The notes: a model not told the origin generated them from the letters alone. A stretch of DNA of 64,000 nt from UBA493 sp035655435 (GCA_035655435.1 DASRUN010000066.1:1-64000), one strand, 5' to 3'; positions 32,173 to 41,264 are shown, counted from the stretch's first letter. Numbers and translations: made by a program.

Positions 32173-34785
32173 ATGATGACAAAAAGAATTGAGGGAATTG
32201 AATTCAGGATTATGGGTCCGGAGTTTATTAGAAAAATGAGCGGGATAGAAATCAAGAGCCCTGAAACTTATGATAAAGACGGCTTCCCAATGGAAGGCGG
32301 ATTGATGGATAATCATCTTGGGGTTATCAATCCCGGATTGAGATGCAAGACCTGCGGAAATACAATGAAAAAATGCCCCGGCCACTTTGGACACATAGAA
32401 TTGGTTAGGCCGATTGCACACTCTGAATTCGGAAAAAAACTTGAAATTTTGATGCAGGCAACATGCCAGAGCTGCGGAAGAATAGCAATCCAAGCTGATA
32501 AGCTTGAGCAGTTAAGGGCTTTTATCGGCGATGAAACAATTAATATTGCAAAAAAGATTTTGGCAAAAACAAAAAAAGTGAAAAAATGTCCGCATTGTAC
32601 TGCTGACAGACGCGAAATTTCACTTGACAAGCCCACAAACTTTTACATTGACAAGGACAGAATTTATCCCACGCAAATAAGGGAATGGGTTGAAAAAATC
32701 CCCGACAAGGATTTGGAATTCTTTGGTTATGAACAAGGAAAACTCAGGCCGGAGTGGTTTATCATGACCGTGCTCCAGGTTCCGCCGATCAATCTTAGGC
32801 CGAGCATTACACTTGAATCAGGAATAAAAAGCGAAGACGATCTAACACACAAACTTGTTGATATAATTAGAATAAACATGAGATTGAAGGACAACATTGA
32901 TGCAGGCGCACCGCAACTTATCATTGAAGATCTTTGGGATTTGCTCCAATATCATGTGACAACGTATTTCAACAATAATACCGCGGGAGTTCCTCCGGCA
33001 AAACACAGGAGCGGAAGAGCACTTAGAACTCTTGTGCAAAGATTGCAGGGAAAGAAAGGAAGATTCAGGTACAACTTAACAGGAAAAAGAGTTAATTTTG
33101 CGGCTCGTTCAATCATAACTCCCGATCCAATGCTTTCAATCAACGAACTCGGTGTTCCCCAAGAAATTGCGGACAACATGACTGTTCCGGAAATAATTAC
33201 AAAAGGAACCTTGACAGAAGCAAAGAACATGATCAAGGAAGGAAAAGTAATTTATGTTATCAGGCCTGATGGAATGAGAAAAAAAGTTGTTGAGGCAAAC
33301 ATGGAAGCTATTTTGGAAGAGCTTGATGTCGGATTTAAACTTGACAGAAAATTGAAAGACGGAGATATTGTTCTCTTTAACAGACAGCCTTCGTTGCACA
33401 GGCTTTCAATGCTCGCACACAGAGCAAAAATTATGAAAGACAAGACATTCAGATTGAATTCAATTGTGTGCAAACCATACAATGCGGACTTTGATGGAGA
33501 CGAAATGAACATGCATGTTCCGCAAACTCCTGAAGGAATTGCGGAAGCAACAGAACTAATGCTTGTTGAAAAACAAATTATTTCCCCAAGATACGGAGCC
33601 CCGGTAATAATTCTTGATGAAGACGGAGTTTCAGGATGCTTTATACTAACAATGAAGCAAACCGTGTTTGATAAGGATAAGGCGTTCCAGTTTTTCCAGT
33701 TAATGAATTTGCAGGAAATTCCAAAGCCGGATGTCGGAAAGGACAAATATTCAGGAAAACTAATTTTCTCGCAATTGTTGCCAAAAGATTTGAACATGGA
33801 GTACAAAACCAAATTGCATGACATAATCAAAAGAGAAGATCCAAACAACGCACTATTGAAAGACCCGTACAAGAATGATTTGATAGTTAAGATTGAGAAA
33901 GGCCAATTGAAAGCCGGAATAATTGATGCGGTCAGTCTTGGAGAAGGAAAAGGAAAACTTGTTGATGCACTTGCAAGGGATTATCCTCCTGCAGTAATAA
34001 GGGGTTTTTATGACAGTATTTCAAAAATAATCGGCGGTCTTATAACGGAAGTTGGAATGACAGTAAGCCTTGAGGAATACACTCCGAGCAGCAAGATACT
34101 CAGTTTGAGAGAAAAAGCCGTTGAGGAAATGAGAAAAGAAACCGATTCGTGGGTTAAAAAATTCGAGAAAGGACATCTCGATTTAATTCCGGGAAGAAAT
34201 CAGGAAGAGAGCTTTGAAATTTACATGATGAGAACAGGGGCAGCTGCAAAAGAAAAATTGCAGAAGCAAATCATGAAAGAACTTGTTGATTCTGTAATGG
34301 TTGATGAACCTGAATTCAACAGCAATGTAATGATACTTTCAGGTTCAAGAGGAAACATCATCAATCTTGTAAACTTATCCGGAATGTGGGGACAGGCATC
34401 TGTAAGAGAGGGAAGGCCGAAGAGAGGATTCTCGAATAGATTGATCGCACTCAACAAAAGAAAGGATGTTGGAATAGATGCGGGGGGATTCATTTACCAC
34501 AATTTCATGGAAGGAATGAGCTCTTATGAATACTTCTATCACACAATGGGTGGAAGACAGGGAGAAGTTGACACGGGAGTTTCAACAAAGGTTTCCGGTT
34601 ATTTGTACAGAAGGCTGGCAAATTCTTTGAAGGATCTTGTTGTAAACAATGATGCAACTGTGAGAACGGCAAACAAGAATATTGTACAGTACAAGTACGG
34701 AGAAGACGGAGTCTTCCCGGAAAAAACATTTAAAGGAAAAAGCGTTTCTGTGAAAAGAGAGCTTGAAAAAATGAGAAGCAAGTGA
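32173..34785 (+). CDS. rpoA': RNA polymerase subunit A' (Rpb1 N-terminal part)
   Basis: 870 aa from ATG 32173 (MMTKRIEGIEFRIMGPEFIRKMSG); the frame stays open to 32119 but those codons belong to insert R2. Zinc clamp CKTCGNTMKKCPGHFGH, a second CQSCGR and CPHC pair, the catalytic NADFDGDEMNMHVPQ with three Asp, and the bridge-helix region at the end (GMSSYEYFYHTMGGRQGEVDTGVSTK). Length fits archaeal A'. Confidence 0.95.
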   Translation: MMTKRIEGIEFRIMGPEFIRKMSGIEIKSPETYDKDGFPMEGGLMDNHLGVINPGLRCKTCGNTMKKCPGHFGHIELVRPIAHSEFGKKLEILMQATCQSCGRIAIQADKLEQLRAFIGDETINIAKKILAKTKKVKKCPHCTADRREISLDKPTNFYIDKDRIYPTQIREWVEKIPDKDLEFFGYEQGKLRPEWFIMTVLQVPPINLRPSITLESGIKSEDDLTHKLVDIIRINMRLKDNIDAGAPQLIIEDLWDLLQYHVTTYFNNNTAGVPPAKHRSGRALRTLVQRLQGKKGRFRYNLTGKRVNFAARSIITPDPMLSINELGVPQEIADNMTVPEIITKGTLTEAKNMIKEGKVIYVIRPDGMRKKVVEANMEAILEELDVGFKLDRKLKDGDIVLFNRQPSLHRLSMLAHRAKIMKDKTFRLNSIVCKPYNADFDGDEMNMHVPQTPEGIAEATELMLVEKQIISPRYGAPVIILDEDGVSGCFILTMKQTVFDKDKAFQFFQLMNLQEIPKPDVGKDKYSGKLIFSQLLPKDLNMEYKTKLHDIIKREDPNNALLKDPYKNDLIVKIEKGQLKAGIIDAVSLGEGKGKLVDALARDYPPAVIRGFYDSISKIIGGLITEVGMTVSLEEYTPSSKILSLREKAVEEMRKETDSWVKKFEKGHLDLIPGRNQEESFEIYMMRTGAAAKEKLQKQIMKELVDSVMVDEPEFNSNVMILSGSRGNIINLVNLSGMWGQASVREGRPKRGFSNRLIALNKRKDVGIDAGGFIYHNFMEGMSSYEYFYHTMGGRQGEVDTGVSTKVSGYLYRRLANSLKDLVVNNDATVRTANKNIVQYKYGEDGVFPEKTFKGKSVSVKRELEKMRSK

Positions 34786-34792
34786 TGAAAAA

Positions 34793-36046
34793 ATGTCCGC
34801 AAAAAAAACCGTGAAAAAGCACGTTGAAAAAAAACCGGCGAAAAAAACCGAGCCGAAAATACCTAAAGAAAAAAAGGCTAAAAAAATCGTTGAGGAGAAA
34901 AAGGAAGTTGAAAGGGTTTACATGAAAGGCGATCTTTTCTTCAAAGAGGGTTTGCCTGCAAAAATTTTTGAGGATTTTGAAAAAACAGTTTTAGAAATGA
35001 AGCTCAAGGACAAGGAAAAAGATAAGCTCATGGAGCAGATACTCAAACAATTTGAATTTGTAAAAGTTGAATCGGGAGAAGCCGTTGGAATTATCACCGC
35101 ACAGAGCCTTGGAGAGCCGGGAACACAATTGACTTTGAGAACAAAGCACTATGCGGGTTCTGCGGAAGTTTCTGTCGGATCAGGAATACAAAGAGTGGAA
35201 GAAATAGTTGACGGCAGGTCAAAGGCAAAATATCCAACCATGACAATTTACATTGCGGATGAAAAACTAAGAAAAGATGAGAAAAAATTGGATTTGTATG
35301 CAAAAACGCTTATTGATGTGAGAATTGATGATGTGATTAAAGTTCACGAGGATCTTATCAAGGGAAAAGTTTCGATAATGATTGATAAGGAAGCCGTTGA
35401 ATTGAGAAATGTGAATGTTGAGGAACTCATTGATAAAATAAATAAGCACATGAAAAAAGATGCAAAGCAGAAGGACAAATATTCAATGGATTTTACTTTC
35501 AAAAACGAATCATTCCTCAAAATCAGAAAAACATTAAACAAACTCAGAAACACACGTATTCAGGGGGTTAGGGGAATTGAAAAGGTTATTGTTACAAAAG
35601 AAAATAATGAGTCTGTCATCAAAACAAGGGGAACAAACCTCAAAACAATTGTGAAAATGGAGGAAATTGACGGAGCAAGAACAACAACAAATGACATAAA
35701 AGAAATTTCAAAAGTCCTTGGAATAGAAGCCGGAAGGGTTTCAATTGTGAACGAGCTCCAGGGTGTTCTGAGAGAAAATGGAATTTCAGTTGATATTAGA
35801 CACATAATGCTTTTGGCGGATTCAATGACTTGGGATGGAGACATAAAGGGAATTGTGAGAACAGGAATCACAAGAGGAAAATCAAGTCCGTTTGCAAGAG
35901 CGGCATTTGAAGAAACCGTGAAACATTTATTGGAAGCAAGCTTCAAGGGGGAAGTAGAGCACTTAGAAGGCGTTGTAGAAAACATTATTGTGGGACAGCC
36001 GATTAAAGTGGGAACCGGAAGAGTAAGCCTTGTGGTAAAAAAATAG
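34793..36046 (+). CDS. rpoA'': RNA polymerase subunit A'' (Rpb1 C-terminal part)
   Basis: 417 aa. After a 45-residue Lys/Glu-rich extension (MSAKKTVKKHVEKKPAKKTE...) comes the jaw and cleft part with GEAVGIITAQSLGEPGTQLTLRTKHYAG. The C-terminus contains AGRVSIVNELQGVLRENG and GITRGKSSPFARAAFEE. Such a basic N-terminal extension is unusual and is shared in style with L23 and L3 of this genome. Confidence 0.95.
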   Translation: MSAKKTVKKHVEKKPAKKTEPKIPKEKKAKKIVEEKKEVERVYMKGDLFFKEGLPAKIFEDFEKTVLEMKLKDKEKDKLMEQILKQFEFVKVESGEAVGIITAQSLGEPGTQLTLRTKHYAGSAEVSVGSGIQRVEEIVDGRSKAKYPTMTIYIADEKLRKDEKKLDLYAKTLIDVRIDDVIKVHEDLIKGKVSIMIDKEAVELRNVNVEELIDKINKHMKKDAKQKDKYSMDFTFKNESFLKIRKTLNKLRNTRIQGVRGIEKVIVTKENNESVIKTRGTNLKTIVKMEEIDGARTTTNDIKEISKVLGIEAGRVSIVNELQGVLRENGISVDIRHIMLLADSMTWDGDIKGIVRTGITRGKSSPFARAAFEETVKHLLEASFKGEVEHLEGVVENIIVGQPIKVGTGRVSLVVKK

Positions 36047-36064
36047 GAATTTGGGTGAAAGGTT

Positions 36065-36364
36065 ATGGTTGATGTTGCAAAGGAAATCAGGCGTGTTGTG
36101 GACACGGGAAAGGTAGTTTTTGGCACAAAAAACTCGGAGAAAAGCCTTAAAAACGGTACAGGGAAGCTTATTATTATAGCAAATAATGCCCCAAAACTCT
36201 CCAAAGAGAAATTGGTTTCTTTGGCGGAAACAGGGGAAACTCCTTACTCTATCTTTGAAGGATCGGGCATAGAACTCGGAAGCGTTTGCGGAAAACCTTT
36301 CACTATCAGTTCAATGGTTGTTCTTGACAAGGGAAAAAGCAAGGTATTGGAAATAGTAAAGTGA
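36065..36364 (+). CDS. rpl30e: Ribosomal protein L30e
   Basis: 99 aa; KVVFGTKNSEKSLKNGTGKLIIIANNAP and GSGIELGSVCGKPFTISSMVV are standard L30e blocks, a kink-turn binding fold. In its usual archaeal place between rpoA'' and nusA. A GGTGAAAGG ribosome site precedes the ATG. Confidence 0.94.
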   Translation: MVDVAKEIRRVVDTGKVVFGTKNSEKSLKNGTGKLIIIANNAPKLSKEKLVSLAETGETPYSIFEGSGIELGSVCGKPFTISSMVVLDKGKSKVLEIVK

Positions 36365-36371
36365 TCTGAAC

Positions 36372-36785
36372 GTGAAACTTGATTTCGAACAAATACGCTT
36401 CATAAATGCATTGGATGAAATGACAAGGGCAACTGCAAAAGATTGCTTTATCCACGAAGGATCCATTGTTTTCTTGGTTCCTTCAAAGCACATGAGAAAA
36501 GCAATAGGAAAGAATGGAGTAACGATACAGAAAGTAAAAGAAAAACTCGGAAAACCAATAGAGCTTTTTGAGTATTATGAAAATCCGGAAGGTTTTTTCG
36601 AAAAAGCCTTTTACAAAGCGAGTGTTGAAAAAGTTGAAATAAGAAAAACAAACGACAGGACAATTGCATTTGTGAAAACAAAAAGTGATGATAAAAAAAT
36701 TATTTTGAACAATTTGAGGAGACTTGATAAGATAAAAGAGCTTGCAAAAAGGAATTACAATATTGAAGAAGTTAGGATAAGGTGA
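36372..36785 (+). CDS. nusA: NusA-like KH-domain protein
   Basis: 137 aa, GTG start at 36372. Two KH domains: IVFLVPSKHMRKAIGKNGVTIQKVKEKLG (GxxG loop GKNG) and a second, more diverged one. Archaeal NusA lacks the N-terminal polymerase-binding domain. Its stop codon overlaps (GTGA) the GTG of bridge ORF 3. Confidence 0.92.
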   Translation: MKLDFEQIRFINALDEMTRATAKDCFIHEGSIVFLVPSKHMRKAIGKNGVTIQKVKEKLGKPIELFEYYENPEGFFEKAFYKASVEKVEIRKTNDRTIAFVKTKSDDKKIILNNLRRLDKIKELAKRNYNIEEVRIR

Positions 36786-36946
36786 AAGATTTGTTTACAA
36801 AAGTTTTGATTATGAATGAAGCTCGTGTGACCGAAGGTCGCACACCTCTGAACTCCCGGAACGCCGGGAGCACGTTGCACCGCACTTTGTGCGGGGCTAG
36901 TCCAACCGAAGGTTGGACACCTCTGAACGCGGAGGTGTCCGCATAA
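36782..36946 (+). CDS. Bridge ORF 3 (54 aa) between nusA and rps12
   Basis: GTG 36782 overlaps the nusA stop, and its TAA overlaps the rps12 ATG (TAATG), so the ORF spans the gap exactly; an internal ATG is at 36812. The peptide contains two related units, EARVTEGRTPLNSRN and SPTEGWTPLNAEVSA, encoded by the repeated hairpins. The perfect fit at both ends favours coupled translation. Confidence 0.55.
   Translation: MKDLFTKVLIMNEARVTEGRTPLNSRNAGSTLHRTLCGASPTEGWTPLNAEVSA
36817..36945 (+). promoter_or_regulatory. Five-hairpin GC-rich leader insert before rps12 (copy R3)
   Basis: Hairpins in a row: GTGTGACC/GGT..CACAC (36825-36845), CTCCCGG-AACG-CCGGGAG (36853-36870), CCGCAC-TTT-GTGCGG (36880-36894), TCCAACC-GAA-GGTTGGA (36901-36917), and GGACACCTC/GAGGTGTCC (36915-36940). 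The last buries the Shine-Dalgarno GGAGGTG (36931-36937), 8 nt before the ATG. The last two hairpins share three bases, so they compete. Confidence 0.78.
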
Positions 36947-37383
36947 TGGCAGAAGGAGAATTTGCGGGAAGCAGTTTGCAGAAAAAAAGGAAAAAGTGGC
37001 GCAGAAAAGACAGGAAGCACCAGAAAAAAATTAAAGCAAAAATGGGGAAAGCCAAAAGAGAAGATCTTTTGGAAGGGTCTCCGCAAGCGAAAGGAATTGT
37101 AATTGAAAAAAGAGGGGTAACGGCAAAGCAACCTAACTCCGGAATAAGAAAATGTGTAAGAGTACAGTTGATAAAAAACGGCAAGCAGGTTACGGCTTTG
37201 GCGCCAAAAGACGGTGCAATAAAATTTATCGATGAACATGATGAGGTTACAATAGAGGGAATCGGCGGAGCACAAGGCGGTCCAAAGGGAGATCTTTGGG
37301 GCGTTAAGTACAGGGTTACGCATGTAAACGGAATTGCACTTGAAATGCTTAGAAAAGGAAAGAAAGAGAAAGTTAAGAGATGA
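36946..37383 (+). CDS. rps12: Ribosomal protein S12
   Basis: 145 aa from ATG 36946 (MAEGEFAGSSLQKKRKKWRRKD); the frame extends upstream to 36913 only through the leader insert. KQPNSGIRKCVRVQLIKNGKQVTA and the GGAQGGPKGDLWGVKYRV block are the decoding-site loops of archaeal S12. Part of the str cluster. Confidence 0.95.
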   Translation: MAEGEFAGSSLQKKRKKWRRKDRKHQKKIKAKMGKAKREDLLEGSPQAKGIVIEKRGVTAKQPNSGIRKCVRVQLIKNGKQVTALAPKDGAIKFIDEHDEVTIEGIGGAQGGPKGDLWGVKYRVTHVNGIALEMLRKGKKEKVKR

Positions 37384-37389
37384 TTTTTT

Positions 37390-38013
37390 ATGGATAGAAA
37401 AAGCGATACAACAATGCTGGTTTTCGGAAAGTGGGATACAAGCGGGGTTCAAATCAAGGATCCGAGCCTTGCAAAATATGTTTCACTTGAATCAAAAAAA
37501 ATTCCCCACACATTCGGAAAACAGACGAGAAAAAGATTTGCAAAAGGAAAACTTAGTATTGTGGAAAGATTGATCAACAAAATAATGAGATCCGGGCAAG
37601 GGAAAAGAAAACTTTCCGGAAAATACATTAGAGGCAGGGGAAGCTGCGGAAAAAAATTGCAGGCAATGCACATAGTTGAAAATGCGTTTGAGATCATTGA
37701 AAAGAAAACAAACAAGAATCCTATTCAGGTTCTTATTGACGGAATACAATTCGCAGGCCCAAGAGAAGATATTACAAGAATTAAGAGGGGCGGAGTTTCT
37801 TATTCTGTTTCCGTTGATGTTGCACCTTTAAAAAAAGTTGATGAATCTTTGAAAAATTTGGCTCTTGCTGCTTTTTCCGGTTCGTTCAACAAAAAAACAA
37901 GCGCATCAGAAGCCCTTGCGGCTGAATTGATTGCCGCATCAAACGAGGACAACGCAAGCTTCAGCGTCAAGAGAAGAGACGAAGTTGAAAGGATTGCAAA
38001 AGCATCCAGATAA
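37390..38013 (+). CDS. rps7: Ribosomal protein S7
   Basis: 207 aa, ATG 37390, 6 nt after rps12. KLSGKYIRGRGSCGKKLQAMHIVENAFEII, NPIQVLIDGIQFAGPREDITRIKRGGVSYSVSVDVAP and the C-terminal SVKRRDEVERIAKASR are S7 signatures; it nucleates the 30S head. Confidence 0.95.
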   Translation: MDRKSDTTMLVFGKWDTSGVQIKDPSLAKYVSLESKKIPHTFGKQTRKRFAKGKLSIVERLINKIMRSGQGKRKLSGKYIRGRGSCGKKLQAMHIVENAFEIIEKKTNKNPIQVLIDGIQFAGPREDITRIKRGGVSYSVSVDVAPLKKVDESLKNLALAAFSGSFNKKTSASEALAAELIAASNEDNASFSVKRRDEVERIAKASR

Positions 38014-38025
38014 TGAGCTGATTGA

Positions 38026-38145
38026 ATGAAAAATTATTTTACAACTACAATGAGCGAAGCTAGTGTGACCGAAGGTCGTGGCATCGAGCACCGCGAAGAT
38101 GACACAGGTCTAACGGCGGACCTCTCCGCCGCGAGGTGTCGCTGA
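38026..38145 (+). CDS. Bridge ORF 4 (39 aa) between rps7 and fusA
   Basis: ATG 38026 to TGA 38143-38145, directly abutting the fusA ATG at 38146. Core EASVTEGRGIEHRED as in bridge ORF 2, then TGLTADLSAARCR. The shared core is nearly identical at the DNA level too, so either peptide or RNA could be the conserved unit. Confidence 0.5.
   Translation: MKNYFTTTMSEASVTEGRGIEHREDDTGLTADLSAARCR
38050..38145 (+). promoter_or_regulatory. GC-rich leader insert before fusA (copy R4)
   Basis: Shares GAAGCTAGTGTGACCG...CGAAGATG with R2. Two exclusive foldings are visible: GGCGGA-CCTC-TCCGCC (38115-38130), which leaves the Shine-Dalgarno GAGGTG (38133-38138) free of that stem, or ACCTC (38120-38124) with GAGGT (38133-38137), which masks it. 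GACAC (38101-38105) can also pair GTGTC (38136-38140). The ATG is 7 nt after the ribosome site. Confidence 0.72.
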
Positions 38146-40338
38146 ATGGCCAAAAAGGAAGATATTGTAAAGCTAGCGGAAAAGCTGATGAATACTAGAG
38201 AAAACATCAGAAACATGGGGATAGTTGCGCACATTGATCATGGAAAATCAACTCTTGCCGATTCACTTGTTGCTGCCTCAGGATTGATGAGCGAAGAGCT
38301 TGCCGGCCAACAAAGAGTAATGGATTATGAGGATCAGGAACAAGCTCGAGGAATAACAATTAACGCAGCAAACATTTCCCTTTCGCACACACTCGACGGA
38401 AAAGATTATTTGATCAATCTGATTGACACGCCCGGGCATGTTGATTTTGGGGGAGAGGTAATTCGAGCAATGAGAGCCGTTGATGGAGTTATTCTTGTTG
38501 TTGATGCGGTTGAAGGAGTAATGCCGCAAACCGAAACAGTTATCAGGCAGGCATTAAGGGAATACGTGAAACCGGTTCTTTTCATAAACAAAGTTGACAG
38601 GCTTATCAACGAATTACAATTATCAGAACAGCAGATGCAGGAAAGATTTGTGAAAACAATTACTCATGTTAATACTCTCATAAAAAAGAATGTTCCAAAA
38701 GAATTTGCGGAAGAATGGACGGTAAAAGTACAGGATGGTTCTGTTACATTTGGAAGCGCATACAACAAGTGGGCGGTTTCAGTTCCAAGGATGTCAAAAA
38801 CAGGGGTTTCGTTCAAACAGGTTTACGAGTATTTGAAAAGCGGCAACCAAAAAGAGTTAGCGCAAAAAAGCAGGTTAACCGAAGCAATATTGGATATGGT
38901 TACAAGACACCTTCCAAATCCTGTGAAAGCGCAATCATACAGGATGGCGGTTATTTGGAAAGGGGAATCTGAATCAAACATTGGAATTGCAATGAAAACG
39001 TGCGACGAGAACGGTCCTTTCGCAATGATGGTTACGGATGTTAGTGTTGACAAACACTCCGGAGATATTGCAACCGGAAGAGTTTACTCGGGAAAAGTAC
39101 AGAAAGGATTGAAAGTGAAACTTATCGGAAGTCATAAAGAAGTCCAGATACAAAAAATCGGTTTGTTCATGGGCGCGGATTTTGTCGAAGCCGTCATGGT
39201 TCCTGCAGGAAACATTGTTGCGCTTGTGGGATTGAAAGAAGTTTATGCGGGAGAGACAATCAGCACGGAAGCTGTGAAGGCATTTGAAAGTTTCATGAGC
39301 GAAGTCGAACCTGTTATTACAATTTCGATTGAGGCAAAAAACACGAAAGATCTTCCAAAACTTATTGAGGTTATAAGACAGCTGAGCAAAGAGGATCCGA
39401 ATTTGAAGACCACAATAAATCAGGATACCGGAGAGCATCTTTTGAGTGGAATGGGAGAACTTCACTTGGAAATAAACCAATACAGAATTGAACAGCATCA
39501 CAAAGTTCCTATTACAGTTTCACAACCGATTGTTGTTTACCACGAAACAATAAACAAAGAATCCCCGGTTCTTGAATCAAAGAGCCCGAACAAGCACAAC
39601 AAGCTCAAATTGCACGCTGAAAAAATTCCCCAAGAACTCTTGGATAATCTTATCAAAAGCCACATTGACGGAAAAATAAAACCCAAAGATAAAGAAATGA
39701 TCGCAAAATTCCAGGAAATGGGTTTTGAAAATGATTTCTCCAAAAAAATTTGGGCAGTGCACAATAATTGCATGCTAGCGGACATGACAAGGGGGATAGA
39801 GGCATTGCATGAAATTAGGGAACTTGTAATACAGGGTTTCAATGATACAATGGATGCCGGACCGCTTGCAAAGGAAAAATGCTTTGGAGTACTTATTGTA
39901 ATAGAAGATGCAACATTGCATGAAGATGCAATCCATAGGGGGCCAGCACAAATGCTTCCAACAATGACAAGAGGTTGTTATGCGTGCATGCTTTCCGCGG
40001 ATGCTGTTCTTTACGAACCAAAGCAAAGGTTAACAATTACAGTTCCGGAAGATTATTTAGGAGCGGTTTCTAAAGAACTTGGTTCTAGGAGAACACAAAT
40101 ATCCGAAATGCGCCAGGAAGGGGATTCATCTATTATAATTGGAAACGCCCCGGTAAAGGAACTAATCGGATTTTCCAGCACTATCAGGGGGGCAACACAA
40201 GGAAGGGCCTTGTGGACTGCTGAATATGCGGGCTATGAATTGCTTCCAAGGGAATTGCAAAAGAAAACCATTGAGGAAATAAGGAAGAGAAAGGGAATGG
40301 ATCCCGAAGTCAAGCCTGCTGCATTCTTTTTGGATTAA
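38146..40338 (+). CDS. fusA: Elongation factor 2
   Basis: 730 aa. G1 AHIDHGKSTL, G3 DTPGHVDF, G4 NKVD, and the domain-IV tip HEDAIHRGPAQMLPTM, which holds the His that archaea modify to diphthamide. Full length with all five domains. It drives translocation. In many archaea tuf and rps10 follow directly; here a 12.6-kb accessory region separates them. Confidence 0.96.
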   Translation: MAKKEDIVKLAEKLMNTRENIRNMGIVAHIDHGKSTLADSLVAASGLMSEELAGQQRVMDYEDQEQARGITINAANISLSHTLDGKDYLINLIDTPGHVDFGGEVIRAMRAVDGVILVVDAVEGVMPQTETVIRQALREYVKPVLFINKVDRLINELQLSEQQMQERFVKTITHVNTLIKKNVPKEFAEEWTVKVQDGSVTFGSAYNKWAVSVPRMSKTGVSFKQVYEYLKSGNQKELAQKSRLTEAILDMVTRHLPNPVKAQSYRMAVIWKGESESNIGIAMKTCDENGPFAMMVTDVSVDKHSGDIATGRVYSGKVQKGLKVKLIGSHKEVQIQKIGLFMGADFVEAVMVPAGNIVALVGLKEVYAGETISTEAVKAFESFMSEVEPVITISIEAKNTKDLPKLIEVIRQLSKEDPNLKTTINQDTGEHLLSGMGELHLEINQYRIEQHHKVPITVSQPIVVYHETINKESPVLESKSPNKHNKLKLHAEKIPQELLDNLIKSHIDGKIKPKDKEMIAKFQEMGFENDFSKKIWAVHNNCMLADMTRGIEALHEIRELVIQGFNDTMDAGPLAKEKCFGVLIVIEDATLHEDAIHRGPAQMLPTMTRGCYACMLSADAVLYEPKQRLTITVPEDYLGAVSKELGSRRTQISEMRQEGDSSIIIGNAPVKELIGFSSTIRGATQGRALWTAEYAGYELLPRELQKKTIEEIRKRKGMDPEVKPAAFFLD

Positions 40339-40385
40339 AGTCTCTACAAATAAATTTTTATAATAATAAAAACACAAACTACTTG

Positions 40386-41264
40386 ATGCTAGAAAGATTC
40401 CGCGGGATTCTGTGGAAAGTTGCTCCAATAAAAACTAAGCCAAAAGAAACAGGAATTCTTGTGCCTGTTCAATCAATTCGAGGATTAGGTCTTAAAAGCA
40501 AATCAAAGATATTTGTAACTAGAGATCAGGCTGCTTCAATTGAAGAGCTCATAGAAAGATTTGACGAGGACTTTCACAAGTCAGGATTATCCGGCTTTTC
40601 AAAGGATAAGTTGGGAAAGCTTGGAATGGCCGCTTCTGCGACCGCAAGCACTTCTCCATTTGTGCTAACAAAAATGACGAAAGAAGCCCTAAAACAAACA
40701 CATGAAATAAATGCGCTGCTACGTAAGAAAGGTTTGCCGGTCATAAATATAATGGAAGATTATGAGCACGGAGAGAAAGAGCGCCTGGTACTTGTTGAAA
40801 AACAAGGTGATAGCTCTTTATTATCGCTGGCCGGAACAACTAAGGTCGGATTAGGTATAAAAGATGTGGAAGAATATTTGCGAGTTCTTGGAACGCTGAA
40901 TTCTTTAGGAATTTCACACAATCACCCTCATTATGGAAATTTCTTTAAGCGCGGAACAAGAATAGGCGTATTTGATTTTTCAATGATAAAAAGAAGCCAT
41001 AACCTCAAGTGGAATGACGTTAAAGAGGTTCATCTTTTCTTTTCTAATGATTACGAAGTTGCAATGCAAATGATAGCTAATTCTGCTTTAATTAACCAAA
41101 AAATTTCTAAAATCATAAAAAGAGGAAATGTTGGAATTCTGCTTAAAACCCTAGTCGAACCATTGCAATCCAGCCCAGAAACAAAGAGGAGACTCGTGGA
41201 CAATTTATCATACCAATTCTATTCAATTATTCTGCCGGAAATAAATGAACTAAGTCGGCATTGA
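40386..41264 (+). CDS. Kinase-fold protein with altered catalytic loop
   Basis: 292 aa from ATG 40386. The C-lobe shows a kinase-like order: LGTLNSLGISHNHPHYGNFF (residues ~168-187) where APH/RIO-like kinases have HxDxHxGN, then IGVFDFSMIK (193-202) in the place of the metal-binding DFG/DFD. The catalytic Asp position appears to be His. It could be a pseudokinase or an atypical one. No partner gene is obvious. A TATA-like TTTTTATAATAAT lies at ~40353-40366. Confidence 0.55.
   Translation: MLERFRGILWKVAPIKTKPKETGILVPVQSIRGLGLKSKSKIFVTRDQAASIEELIERFDEDFHKSGLSGFSKDKLGKLGMAASATASTSPFVLTKMTKEALKQTHEINALLRKKGLPVINIMEDYEHGEKERLVLVEKQGDSSLLSLAGTTKVGLGIKDVEEYLRVLGTLNSLGISHNHPHYGNFFKRGTRIGVFDFSMIKRSHNLKWNDVKEVHLFFSNDYEVAMQMIANSALINQKISKIIKRGNVGILLKTLVEPLQSSPETKRRLVDNLSYQFYSIILPEINELSRH

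Noticed and set aside
36844..36940. CRISPR-like repeats in the five-hairpin region
   Set aside because: The repeated units are palindromic, differ in length, and have no constant spacers or cas genes.
39892..39975. EF-2 tip HRGPAQ instead of HRGGGQ, suggesting loss of diphthamide
   Set aside because: HRGPAQ is the usual archaeal form as I know it, and the His is present; only the eukaryotic motif is HRGGGQ.
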